Positions 1-5,831 of a stretch of 30,998 bases of DNA are shown here, one piece after another; position 1 is the first letter of the stretch, and each line of letters begins with the position of its first letter. A program made the position numbers and the translations under genes. The stretch spans positions 1-30,998 of the IMG/VR virus record IMGVR_UViG_3300007540_000055; one strand, 5' to 3'. The notes under the pieces were generated by a model that worked only from the letters and a program-made list of their open reading frames with translations, had not been told where the DNA came from and made no database searches. This DNA is from a virus.

Positions 1-81
1 ATAATAAACCCAAATGAAAATTACAATTATACAACTATAAAGCTGTATTTACTTGTAGTAACACTAACATTAGACTTCTAA
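1..81 (+). CDS. possible 3' end of an upstream gene (partial)
   Basis: Frame 1 is open from the window edge to a TAA at 79-81, giving 26 residues that end in KLYLLVVTLTLDF. Nothing in the fragment is recognisable. It is read as a gene end because the frame agrees with the plus-strand direction of the next genes and an AT-rich hairpin follows about 20 nt later. The stretch is short enough to be open by chance, so it stays tentative; the other two plus frames stop within the first 20 bases. Confidence 0.3.
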   Translation: MINPNENYNYTTIKLYLLVVTLTLDF

Positions 82-100
82 TTAAATAAGTTAGATAACG

Positions 101-127
101 ATAACTAAACTAGTTATTTTAATTTTG
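101..127 (+). terminator. weak AT-rich hairpin, possible terminator
   Basis: ATAACTA (101-107) pairs with TAGTTAT (111-117) around a 3-nt loop, followed by a T-rich run TTTTAATTTTG. It sits between the possible upstream gene end and the first complete gene. The stem has almost no GC, so termination strength is doubtful. The tail also contains TAATTTTG (120-127), which fits the Bacteroidetes -7 pattern TANNTTTG, but there is no TTTG at a suitable distance upstream. Confidence 0.35.
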
Positions 128-158
128 TACAGAACTTAAATAATACTAGGAATATTCA

Positions 159-180
159 TAAATTTGTTACATAGTAACAA
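159..180 (+). promoter_or_regulatory. -7-like element and small hairpin upstream of Thr-tail gene
   Basis: TAAATTTG at 159-166 fits the TANNTTTG -7 pattern of Bacteroidetes promoters and lies 30 nt before the ATG at 196. It overlaps a perfect 7-bp inverted repeat, TTGTTAC (164-170) and GTAACAA (174-180). No matching -33 TTTG is found at 19-21 nt upstream, so this is only a partial promoter match. The hairpin could equally be a leader structure in the mRNA. Confidence 0.25.
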
Positions 181-195
181 TTAATACAAAACAAA

Positions 196-333
196 ATGGC
201 AATACCAAGTAAACAAGTTGGATGGAATGAAACTAATAAACTTCTTTGGAACATTTCTAAGCAATTAGAGAGACTTATTCAGGTTTCAGGTAAGTGTTGT
301 GTAACTACAACAACAACAACTGCTACACCGTAA
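196..333 (+). CDS. small protein with Cys-Cys/poly-Thr C-terminal tail
   Basis: A 45-residue protein starting MAIPSKQVGW at an ATG preceded by an A-rich leader (AATACAAAACAAA). Residues 6-31 (QVGWNETNKLLWNISKQLER...) look like an amphipathic helix able to form a coiled coil. The C-terminus is CCVTTTTTTATP: a Cys pair followed by six Thr in a row, encoded by ACA/ACT repeats. The same CC-then-Thr arrangement ends the protein at 1339-1554, and the two genes flank a glycosyltransferase. Short proteins with this QVGW.....LLW.ISKQLERL pattern and Thr tails are, from memory, seen in phages of Bacteroidetes, probably as virion or tail-associated parts; the role is not established. Function is unknown; the Thr tail could be an O-glycosylation target (inference). 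Confidence 0.75.
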   Translation: MAIPSKQVGWNETNKLLWNISKQLERLIQVSGKCCVTTTTTTATP

Positions 334-362
334 TTAATTAAAAAACCAATAACTACATATTT

Positions 363-1301
363 ATGATCAGTATTTGTTCACAACCAGATGATCCATATTT
401 TCACTGGCAAAATTTAGTACAGTTCTATAATCTAGAAAAGCTAGGCTTATTAGAAAACCACCGTGCAGTATTTTTATATAGAGATGGTGAAAAGCCATCA
501 GAATTTATAAATAAATTTAAAGAGGCACATCCTGAAAATGTATTTATATTTAAAGATACTAGACTACAGAAACATTACATCCCTACATTAAAAATACATG
601 GAGTTGTCAAGTACTTAGAACAAGATACTAAAGATCAAGACTTGTTTTTAATAGATTCAGATGTTATATTTAGGGAAGCTGTTGACTTTAGCTTGTTTAC
701 AAAAGATAATGTAGTTTACTGTAGTGATACTAAAGGATATTTAGGTTATCAATATCTAAAGACTAAAGGTGATGAGATAATAAAATCTATGTGTGCTTAC
801 ATTGGTGTTTCATTTGACACTATAGTAGAAAAGAATGATGAATCAGGAGGCGCCCAGTTATATTATAAAGGTATACCTCACAACATTCTAATTGACTACT
901 TCAAAGAAGTTGAAATACAGTCACCTAGATTATATGACATTATGAGAACTCATATAACATATAATGATTACGAACCTACAATACAAGCATGGACCTCAGA
1001 GATGTGGTGCGTATTGTGGATACTTTGGAAAAGAAATATTGAAACTGAAATTGTTAAAGAATTAGATTTCAGATGGGCTACAGATCCTATAGAGATGTGG
1101 CAAACTAATAAAATCTTACACATGGCTGGAGTAACATCAGACAGTAAAGATAAATTCTATAAAGGGAATTTTATAAATAGTAACCCTTTTAATCATAACT
1201 ATGATTATGTAGATGATAAATCTATAACAAAAATTTATATAGAAGAATTAATAAATACCAAAAACTCAGAGAAATTTAAGAAATTAGTTTCTCAATTTTA
1301 A
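363..1301 (+). CDS. putative glycosyltransferase (GT-A-like, DSD motif)
   Basis: A 312-residue protein. The segment YLEQDTKDQDLFLIDSDVIF (residues about 84-103) carries the hydrophobic strand plus Asp-Ser-Asp typical of the metal- and nucleotide-sugar-binding DxD motif in GT-A-fold glycosyltransferases. A GGAQ motif after an acidic stretch and HMAG near residue 257 resemble acceptor-side motifs of phage and bacterial glycosyltransferases. There is no signal peptide or membrane segment, so it should act in the cytoplasm. It sits between two genes whose products end in threonine runs, unlike the other three glycosyltransferases, which lie on the opposite strand at 3583-5534. Plausible acceptors are virion proteins or host surface polysaccharide precursors; the sequence does not tell which. 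The start is a clear ATG preceded by AATAACTACATATTT. Confidence 0.7.
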   Translation: MISICSQPDDPYFHWQNLVQFYNLEKLGLLENHRAVFLYRDGEKPSEFINKFKEAHPENVFIFKDTRLQKHYIPTLKIHGVVKYLEQDTKDQDLFLIDSDVIFREAVDFSLFTKDNVVYCSDTKGYLGYQYLKTKGDEIIKSMCAYIGVSFDTIVEKNDESGGAQLYYKGIPHNILIDYFKEVEIQSPRLYDIMRTHITYNDYEPTIQAWTSEMWCVLWILWKRNIETEIVKELDFRWATDPIEMWQTNKILHMAGVTSDSKDKFYKGNFINSNPFNHNYDYVDDKSITKIYIEELINTKNSEKFKKLVSQF

Positions 1302-1338
1302 CCTAACCCCTAATTACTAACCCTTTAAACTTAAACAA

Positions 1339-1554
1339 ATGGGAAGCAAAGCATCTTCAAATAGACGTGAATTAAAAGCTTTTGTTAGATTCGATGGATC
1401 TGGCAGAGTAGTAGCAGGTTCTCTTGTATTACGCAGGAAGAAACCTAAGGTAGGAAACTGGAAAGAAATTACAGCATACGAATGTTGTAATCCAACAACT
1501 ACAACAACAACCACTATAAGTGGAACAACAACTACAACAACAACTAGTAACTAA
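1339..1554 (+). CDS. small basic protein with Cys-Cys/double poly-Thr tail
   Basis: A 71-residue protein beginning MGSKASSNRRELKAFVRFDG. The first 50 residues are basic and predicted to be beta-rich (VRFDGSGRVVAGSLVLRRKK). It ends ECCNPTTTTTTT, then ISG, then a second run of seven Thr before SN. The tail is coded by in-frame ACA/ACT/ACC trinucleotides (1493-1548), so slippage or recombination would change tail length without a frameshift. The Cys-Cys-then-Thr signature matches the 45-residue protein at 196-333. Similar short proteins occur in environmental Bacteroidetes phages as far as I recall; none has a known function. An opposite-strand ORF covering 1317-1514 is a low-complexity shadow. 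Confidence 0.75.
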   Translation: MGSKASSNRRELKAFVRFDGSGRVVAGSLVLRRKKPKVGNWKEITAYECCNPTTTTTTTISGTTTTTTTSN

Positions 1555-1577
1555 TTAGTGACTAACAAATTATATAT

Positions 1578-1611
1578 CTCAGGGACTTATGTCCCTGGGT
1601 TTATATATTAA
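1578..1611 (+). terminator. hairpin with GC-rich stem, probable terminator
   Basis: CTCAGGGAC (1578-1586) pairs with GTCCCTGGG (1591-1599) across a TTAT tetraloop: nine pairs including one G-T wobble, followed by TTTATATATTA. The downstream tract is T/A-rich rather than pure T, so termination may be partial. It separates the Thr-tail gene from the next gene at 1623. Confidence 0.55.
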
Positions 1612-1622
1612 ACTAAACATTA

Positions 1623-1910
1623 ATGCAAATAAGCAGGAAGTTTTTCCCTGAAGTTCAACTAGAAAATGAAAAAGCATATTTTGCACACTTAGAAGGTGTG
1701 ATAGATTCTGTTGATGAATATTCTAGTTTACAGATAACAAAAATGAAAAGCTCTTATATATTTAGACTGGCACCTAGTGTACCTAAATACAATAATATGC
1801 TACTAGAAGAAATTATCAAACTGCATACAATGTTTAACATCCATTTAGATATATCTAAAAGCATTAAGACTACAGGTACTATTGTCTTTAAGATAAATTT
1901 GGATACATAA
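1623..1910 (+). CDS. hypothetical protein, 95 aa
   Basis: A 95-residue protein beginning MQISRKFFPEVQLENEKAYF. It has mixed alpha/beta character, with a helical middle (PKYNNMLLEEIIKLHTMFNI) between beta-like segments, no membrane segment and no cysteines. I do not recognise a family. It follows a terminator-like hairpin by 12 bases and precedes a conserved small phage protein, so it belongs to the plus-strand small-gene block. The codon use (AT-rich third positions) matches its neighbours. Confidence 0.7.
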   Translation: MQISRKFFPEVQLENEKAYFAHLEGVIDSVDEYSSLQITKMKSSYIFRLAPSVPKYNNMLLEEIIKLHTMFNIHLDISKSIKTTGTIVFKINLDT

Positions 1911-1962
1911 CAAGGATTTTATATCTTTGATAGAATTTTATAAACCAAAAATTAAATAAACT

Positions 1963-2220
1963 ATGGCACAGTACGATCCAAACAAACGTTACACATGGGG
2001 ACCTGACTCTAAATTTGAACTATCAGGACAAGATTTCGGATTAATCCTTAATACAATTAGAACCTTTTTAGGTACAGAAGAAGCTGGTAGATATCAATTG
2101 ATGACTAGAGCTAATGATATAATCGAAAGACTTATGGAAGAAGGAGTTAAAAATGATGTGGTAGTAGAAGCTGAAGCACCAGCTGAAGTACCTCCTATAT
2201 CAATGACTCCTGTAAAATAA
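1963..2220 (+). CDS. small conserved phage protein, 85 aa
   Basis: An 85-residue acidic protein beginning MAQYDPNKRYTWGPDSKFEL. The core KFELSGQDFGLILNTIRTFL (residues 18-37) followed by a second helix (YQLMTRANDIIERLMEEGV) is a pattern I associate with short proteins of Bacteroidetes phages found near virion genes, without known function. The last 20 residues are low-complexity Glu/Ala/Pro. Its acidic character contrasts with the very basic proteins encoded right after it, so it might act as a partner or chaperone for them (inference only). The leader is A-rich: AAAAATTAAATAAACT before the ATG. Confidence 0.72.
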   Translation: MAQYDPNKRYTWGPDSKFELSGQDFGLILNTIRTFLGTEEAGRYQLMTRANDIIERLMEEGVKNDVVVEAEAPAEVPPISMTPVK

Positions 2221-2233
2221 CTTAAAAACATAA

Positions 2234-2449
2234 ATGGCTGTAAGAAAAAAATCTAAAGTAAGAGGGAGAAAAAAAGTAACTGCTGGTAAAACAGTGGCAA
2301 AGAAGAGAGTGCTTAAAGCTAAAAAAGGTAGTAAATCTTCAAAACCTAATCACGATGCTTGTTATCATAAGATAAAAAGACAGTATAAGGTATTTCCCTC
2401 TGCTTATGCCAGTGGTGCTATTGCAAAATGTAGAAAACGTAGAGGTTGA
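2234..2449 (+). CDS. Lys/Arg-rich basic protein with PSAYASGAIAKCRK motif
   Basis: A 71-residue protein, highly basic. The first 35 residues are Lys/Arg/Gly/Ser repeats that look disordered and DNA-binding. Residues about 40-71 hold a conserved-looking module: CYHKIKRQYKVFPSAYASG followed by AIAKCRKRRG. This 'C(Y)xK(I/V)KxxYxVxPSAYASGA(I/L)xKCR' pattern is known from many marine and algal virus or phage proteins of unknown function, often at the edge of structural modules. The two Cys could bind metal or form a disulphide. It is the first of four consecutive basic genes (2234-3572), plausibly virion proteins that neutralise or condense packaged DNA (inference). Confidence 0.75.
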   Translation: MAVRKKSKVRGRKKVTAGKTVAKKRVLKAKKGSKSSKPNHDACYHKIKRQYKVFPSAYASGAIAKCRKRRG

Positions 2450-2454
2450 AAGAA

Positions 2455-2538
2455 ATGAAAAATCTAATATGTAAAATAATATATTATATCACCTTTAAAA
2501 AAATATGTTTAGGTTGGTGTGATATTAATGAGAAATGA
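2455..2538 (+). CDS. possible 27-aa microprotein
   Basis: A short ORF of 27 residues, MKNLICKIIYYITFKKIC then LGWCDINEK, beginning 5 bases after the stop of the basic-protein gene. It has three Cys and an amphipathic basic-hydrophobic N-terminal half. Its TGA overlaps the ATG of the next small ORF in the ATGA arrangement used throughout this genome, which is the main reason to list it. No family is recognised. Chance occurrence is quite possible at this length. Confidence 0.35.
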   Translation: MKNLICKIIYYITFKKICLGWCDINEK

Positions 2539-2615
2539 AAAAGGTAGTATTCTTTATTATTCAAATGTTTTTAATAACAGCAGTGTCTCTATGGGTTTCT
2601 GCAATAATAACATAG
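2535..2615 (+). CDS. possible 26-aa single-pass membrane microprotein
   Basis: ORF of 26 residues starting MKKVVFFIIQMFLITAVSLW and ending VSAIIT. After two Lys the chain is continuously hydrophobic, so it should form one transmembrane helix with the N-terminus inside, or a signal-like peptide. The start overlaps the preceding short ORF (ATGA) and the TAG at 2613-2615 is directly followed by the ATG of the next gene (2616), so there is no free sequence between them. The tight coupling supports translation. Role unknown; a holin-like or membrane-effector role cannot be judged from this length. Confidence 0.45.
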   Translation: MKKVVFFIIQMFLITAVSLWVSAIIT

Positions 2616-2888
2616 ATGGCAGTTAGGAAAACAAAGAAAGGCGCTGCTCTTAAACGTTGGTTTAAAGAGAAATGGAAAGATGAAAAGGGTAATCCCTGTG
2701 GATCTTCTAAGAATAAAGGCGTGAAGAAATGTAGACCTAGTAAAAAAGTTAGTAAGAAAACACCTGTAACATGGAAAGGTGTTGGTAAACGTAAAGCTGC
2801 TGTTGTAGCTGAAAAGAAAAAAGTGGGCATGGGTAGGAGGACTAGTGCGCTTAGAAAGCGTAAGAAGTCTACTAAAAAGAAAAAGTAA
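2616..2888 (+). CDS. Lys-rich basic protein with WFKEKW motif
   Basis: A 90-residue, strongly basic protein. Near the N-terminus, LKRWFKEKWKDEKGNPCGSS (residues 12-31) and then KNKGVKKCRPSKKVSKKTP form a small module with two conserved Cys; 'WFKEKW.D...G.PCG......KGV.KCRPS..V..KTP' is familiar from small proteins of phages and algal viruses, function unknown. The remainder is Lys/Arg-rich and ends in KRKKSTKKKK. The start ATG abuts the stop of the preceding microprotein. An antisense 122-residue ORF covers this gene but is a mirror of the Lys-rich codons. Likely DNA- or RNA-binding, possibly a virion protein. Confidence 0.78.
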   Translation: MAVRKTKKGAALKRWFKEKWKDEKGNPCGSSKNKGVKKCRPSKKVSKKTPVTWKGVGKRKAAVVAEKKKVGMGRRTSALRKRKKSTKKKK

Positions 2889-2891
2889 CCT

Positions 2892-3191
2892 ATGGCTAAA
2901 AGAAAAGAAAAAGCTATCAGAAAAACCACTAAGGGTAAAGGTGCTAACTACAGACCTACCAAGAAGGGTGCTGGTATGACTAAGAAAGGTGTAAAAGCCT
3001 ATAGAAAGAAAAATCCTGGCAGTAAACTAAAGACTGCTGTAACAGGTAAAGTAAAAAAGGGATCTAAAGCTGCAAAGAGACGTAAGTCTTATTGCGCTAG
3101 GAGTTTGGGACAGTTAAAACGTAGTTCTGCTAAGACTAAGAATAATCCTAATTCTAGAATCAGGCAGGCTAGAAGAAGATGGAAATGTTAA
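2892..3191 (+). CDS. Lys-rich basic protein (GAGMTKKGV/CARSLG module)
   Basis: A 99-residue, very basic protein. Visible modules in order: NYRPTKKGAGMTKKGVKAYR (residues 19-38), NPGSKLKTAVTGKVKKGSKA (41-60), then RRKSYCARSLGQLKRSSAK with a single Cys, and a C-terminus RIRQARRRWKC. The order GxGxT.KG...Y...NPGSKLKTAVTGK.KKGSKAAKRRKSFCAR...RRW.C is, from memory, a recurring small phage and algal-virus domain (DUF6321-like) of unknown function. It follows its neighbour by three bases. Shared composition with the genes on both sides suggests a family of DNA-binding virion or injected proteins. Confidence 0.78.
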   Translation: MAKRKEKAIRKTTKGKGANYRPTKKGAGMTKKGVKAYRKKNPGSKLKTAVTGKVKKGSKAAKRRKSYCARSLGQLKRSSAKTKNNPNSRIRQARRRWKC

Positions 3192-3209
3192 TCCTCAAAC
3201 TATACAATT

Positions 3210-3572
3210 ATGATGCGTAAATACAAAGCAGGCGGAGCTAAAAAGAAAAAAGCTATGTCTGGAACTAAAATGAAAAAGGCCAAATCAGGAATGAAGATGG
3301 CTAAGGCTGGAACAAAAGCTAAGAAGATGACCTATGGTGGCAAAGCTGCTTCTATGGTTCCTCCTAAAGGTAAAATGAAAAAAGCTAAGGCTGGATTAAA
3401 GAAACCTAAGCCTTCACAGAAAGGACTTAAAGCATTACCTACAGCTGTACGTAATAAAATGGGCTTTGCTAAGAAAGGTAAAACAGTAAAGAAAGCTGGA
3501 TATGGTAAGACTATGAAAGCTAAGTCTGGATCCAAGATGAAAAAGAAGAAGTGTAAATACGGATGTAAATAA
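3210..3572 (+). CDS. Lys/Gly-rich repetitive basic protein, 120 aa
   Basis: A 120-residue protein built of irregular repeats of the type (M/A)KKAKSG and KAGxKxKKMxYGG, resembling the low-complexity KAGG/KKGG proteins found near virion genes of Bacteroidetes phages. A more ordered segment GLKALPTAVRNKMGFAKKGK (residues about 72-91) interrupts the repeats. The C-terminus KMKKKKCKYGCK has two Cys. Two Met codons open the frame (3210 and 3213) and either could initiate. It is the last plus-strand gene, ending two bases before the bidirectional terminator stem. Role probably structural or DNA-condensing, by composition only. Confidence 0.72.
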   Translation: MMRKYKAGGAKKKKAMSGTKMKKAKSGMKMAKAGTKAKKMTYGGKAASMVPPKGKMKKAKAGLKKPKPSQKGLKALPTAVRNKMGFAKKGKTVKKAGYGKTMKAKSGSKMKKKKCKYGCK

Positions 3573-3573
3573 T

Positions 3574-3600
3574 AAAAGCCCCTTAATTGGGGCTTTTTTT
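3574..3600. terminator. bidirectional rho-independent terminator
   Basis: AAAAGCCCC (3574-3582), loop TTAATT, GGGGCTTTT (3589-3597) followed by more T. The stem is 9 bp and symmetrical: on the plus strand it ends in a T7 tract, and on the minus strand in TTTTATT. It lies exactly where the two gene blocks converge. The loop and right arm are also the last codons and stop (TAA at 3585-3583) of the minus-strand glycosyltransferase gene. Confidence 0.88.
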
Positions 3601-4233
3601 TATTCTATTTCTCCAAGTAGATATAGTGTTAGCATGATCTAAATAGTACTGCCACTCTTCAGGTATACAGCAATCGTCTATATACCAAGGTGCATGTTTT
3701 ATACAATAAGGTCTATCTAATCTTATTGCATCATATGAGAATGGCATATCAGTTCTATATAATGCAAACGTAGTGTCTACATAAGCGTCCCATCCTAAAT
3801 CAATTTTATTCTCCCAGTATTTAGCCTCATTTGCATATGATTGTTTACCTTGATCTGTATTGGGTAGATCTTCTATCTCTAGTGAAAATCCTATTTTAGG
3901 AGAACCTGGTTGGTTTATAGCGTGTAACATTACATCTAACCAGTCATCAGGAACATTATCATATATACAATCTGTATCTGCTACAATAAAGTAATTTTTA
4001 CGTAAGTGATTATATCTATGATGCCATGCTGAATATGGACCTTCGTTCTCTGAGTAGTGAACTTTTTCAGAAATTGTTTTGTAGAATTCTAACAGGGGAG
4101 GATAAGTAGATTTTTGATCCAGTATGTGAATCTCTACTCTGGATTCTTTTCTTAAGAACTCTAACGTATTCTTAAAAGTGGTTAAGAGGTTTCTATTAAT
4201 TAATAGAGCTTTTACTTTACTAGTTGTGTACAA
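3583..4233 (-). CDS. putative glycosyltransferase, GT-A-like (DTD motif), TTG start
   Basis: A 216-residue protein. Beta-strand VKALLINRNLL at the N-terminus, then KNYFIVADTDCIYDNVPDDW with the Asp-Thr-Asp metal-binding motif (residues about 78-97) points to a GT-A glycosyltransferase domain. Near the end, HAPWYIDDCCIPEEWQYYLD may be the acceptor-side helix. No ATG is available before the first strand; the frame opens at a TTG at 4233, overlapping the upstream gene by 14 bp, which I take as the start. The last codons lie inside the terminator hairpin. Three glycosyltransferase genes in a row (3583-5534) suggest stepwise assembly of a glycan, on virion protein, DNA base or surface polysaccharide; the sequence does not say which. 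Confidence 0.68.
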   Translation of the reverse strand: MYTTSKVKALLINRNLLTTFKNTLEFLRKESRVEIHILDQKSTYPPLLEFYKTISEKVHYSENEGPYSAWHHRYNHLRKNYFIVADTDCIYDNVPDDWLDVMLHAINQPGSPKIGFSLEIEDLPNTDQGKQSYANEAKYWENKIDLGWDAYVDTTFALYRTDMPFSYDAIRLDRPYCIKHAPWYIDDCCIPEEWQYYLDHANTISTWRNRIKKSPN

Positions 4234-4792
4234 ATAAAACTTTATTTATTTTAAACATTTCTTCTTCTGCAAACTTCTTTTTAAACTGTTCTACAAACCG
4301 ACCATCAGCATCATATCTTACTCCAAGATCTATTTTCTGAGCTAGGTCTTTTCTAGTAGAAAAGGCGCCCATGTCTATTTGATTACTAAATGGACTACAT
4401 TTAAAGTATGCATAATCATAATGAGAATGTACCATGTCCCAATAAATAAAACCAGGAGAGTTAGCTGTTGCTGTTCGCAGTTCAGAAACAAAGTTTGGTG
4501 TGTAGTAGTTATCATCTCCAGTCATTACTATATATTGAGCATCTGACATTTGTTTACCACGCTCTCTTAACGTATGTCCCCAGTCATTATACCGCTTATC
4601 CATGAAGGTACAGTATATTCTAGGATCATTAAAACTTTTTACTATATCAGATATTCTTTCACTTTCTGTATCATCTATAATTACATGACCGCTCCAGTCA
4701 GTATCTGTTTGAGCTGTAAGAGAAGCTAGCATACAGATTAAAGGCTCATGCCTATTGTATGTAGGAATAATAAACTCAACTAGAGCTGACAT
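4220..4792 (-). CDS. family 2-like glycosyltransferase
   Basis: A 190-residue protein. The N-terminus VEFIIPTYNRHEPLICMLAS is the first strand and loop of a family 2 glycosyltransferase (pattern V..IIPTYNR...L..aL.Sl..Q), followed by a VIIDD strand (residues about 36-40) and the metal-site segment AQYIVMTGDDNYYTPNFVSE with GDD at the DxD position (residues about 86-105). The domain is complete for the nucleotide-sugar half but short for a full enzyme (usual GT2 about 250-300 residues). ATG at 4792 overlaps the previous gene by 17 bp. Forms one transcription unit with the flanking glycosyltransferases. Confidence 0.8.
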   Translation of the reverse strand: MSALVEFIIPTYNRHEPLICMLASLTAQTDTDWSGHVIIDDTESERISDIVKSFNDPRIYCTFMDKRYNDWGHTLRERGKQMSDAQYIVMTGDDNYYTPNFVSELRTATANSPGFIYWDMVHSHYDYAYFKCSPFSNQIDMGAFSTRKDLAQKIDLGVRYDADGRFVEQFKKKFAEEEMFKINKVLFVHN

Positions 4793-5534
4793 AATCTTTT
4801 AGCATTTGTTTATAATCTTTATTCCACTTAGGACGTAAATATACGTCACCTGTAGGTATATTACCTTTTCTCCTCTCGCTTTCTATGTGTTCTGAGTGCC
4901 TTTCTATAATATTAGGTCTAGTTCCATCGTCTGTACCTTGTCCAGATTGGTGATATCCTCTACCGCCCCACATGTAAAACCAAGAAACTTCACTATCTGG
5001 CATCTTAACATCTACTTTACCACCTATAGCGTGAATTTTATTAGTTAGTGTCATGTCTCCACCAGCATTCTCTAGAGGACTTTTACCTATTCTTTCCCAC
5101 ACATCTTTACTATACACTATTCCTGAGTTACCCACTCCAGTTATAGCTGTAATCTCAGGTTCATTATAATATACACCTGTTTCCCAATGAATAATATTAG
5201 TATCTTCTTTCCAGTGATTTGCTATATTTTTTAAATGATTTGATAGTGCTATATCATCATCATCCCATACAGCAATAAGTTCCCCTTTACATCGTTCAAT
5301 AGCATAGTTCTCTTTCTCTCCTATCAAAGGAAAAGTTTTATCTAAGTTATAGATAGTAACCTGAGGGTGATCATATATAAGTTTTTGATTAGGGTAATCA
5401 TTTACAATAACTAATTCACACCTATCTTTAGGATAATCCTGAATTAAAAAACTATGTAAAGCTTCTACTAATGTGTCAACTCGACCATACGTAATACACT
5501 TACAAGATATAAAAGGGAGGTTATTATTTTCCAT
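4776..5534 (-). CDS. family 2 glycosyltransferase
   Basis: A 252-residue protein starting MENNNLPFISCKCITYGRVD. Strand 1 (FISCKCITYGR), a second strand ELVIVNDYPN and the metal-site motif ELIAVWDDDDIALSNHL (Asp-Asp-Asp-Asp at residues about 96-99) are classic GT2 features. Downstream, ENAGGDMTLTNKIHAIGGKV fits the acceptor-site ED/GGD region and SWFYMWGGRGYHQSG is aromatic, as in acceptor-binding loops. The ATG at 5534 shares its A with the TAA of the GroES-like gene (TAATG); a TTG two codons further upstream would also keep the frame but ATG is preferred. Length is normal for GT2. Confidence 0.85.
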   Translation of the reverse strand: MENNNLPFISCKCITYGRVDTLVEALHSFLIQDYPKDRCELVIVNDYPNQKLIYDHPQVTIYNLDKTFPLIGEKENYAIERCKGELIAVWDDDDIALSNHLKNIANHWKEDTNIIHWETGVYYNEPEITAITGVGNSGIVYSKDVWERIGKSPLENAGGDMTLTNKIHAIGGKVDVKMPDSEVSWFYMWGGRGYHQSGQGTDDGTRPNIIERHSEHIESERRKGNIPTGDVYLRPKWNKDYKQMLKDYVSSS

Positions 5535-5830
5535 TACCAAACATGTAATATATCAAATGGGGATACTAGTAGTACATCTTTGTCATCAGATAAAGGGATA
5601 ACCATTGCATCTTTTAACTTGCCTGGATCTACTAGTACTGTATCTCCCACTTTTACATTCTTTACTATATCTCCAACATCATAAACTTTAAGTTTAGACA
5701 TCTTCTTTAGCATTTCTCTTTGTAGAGCTTCTTTAGTATTCTCGTCAACTATAATTTTACTCTCATCTTTTTTAGGAACATTCACATATATTCTGTTTCC
5801 TAGTAATTCTTTGTAAGGTTTTTTTGCCAT
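5534..5830 (-). CDS. GroES-like co-chaperonin
   Basis: A 98-residue protein with the GroES layout: N-terminal strand PYKELLGNRIYVNVPKK, a mobile-loop region at residues 21-40 with IIV at 26-28 where E. coli GroES has IVL at 25-27, then VYDVGDIVKNVKVGDTVLVD (conserved V..VGDxV region) and a C-terminus DVLLVSPFDILHVW comparable to GroES EVLIMSESDILAIVE. GroES caps the GroEL chamber during folding; T4 gp31 and other phage homologues replace host GroES for capsid protein folding. No GroEL gene is in the window, so it would work with host GroEL. ATG at 5830 is preferred over an in-frame TTG at 5839: the previous gene stops at 5832. Confidence 0.75.
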   Translation of the reverse strand: MAKKPYKELLGNRIYVNVPKKDESKIIVDENTKEALQREMLKKMSKLKVYDVGDIVKNVKVGDTVLVDPGKLKDAMVIPLSDDKDVLLVSPFDILHVW

Positions 5831-5831
5831 T

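Noticed and set aside
305-321. Trinucleotide repeats considered as a CRISPR or tandem regulatory array
   Set aside because: They are in frame, code for Thr inside genes and have no spacers.
1317-1514. 65-codon minus-strand ORF with Val-rich start
   Set aside because: The poly-Val is the reverse complement of the Thr-coding ACA/ACT repeats; a shadow of the Thr-tail gene.
2561-2929. 122-codon minus-strand ORF over the basic-protein genes
   Set aside because: Phe/Leu-rich mirror of Lys-rich plus-strand codons; it runs against the local direction and has no leader or family signal.
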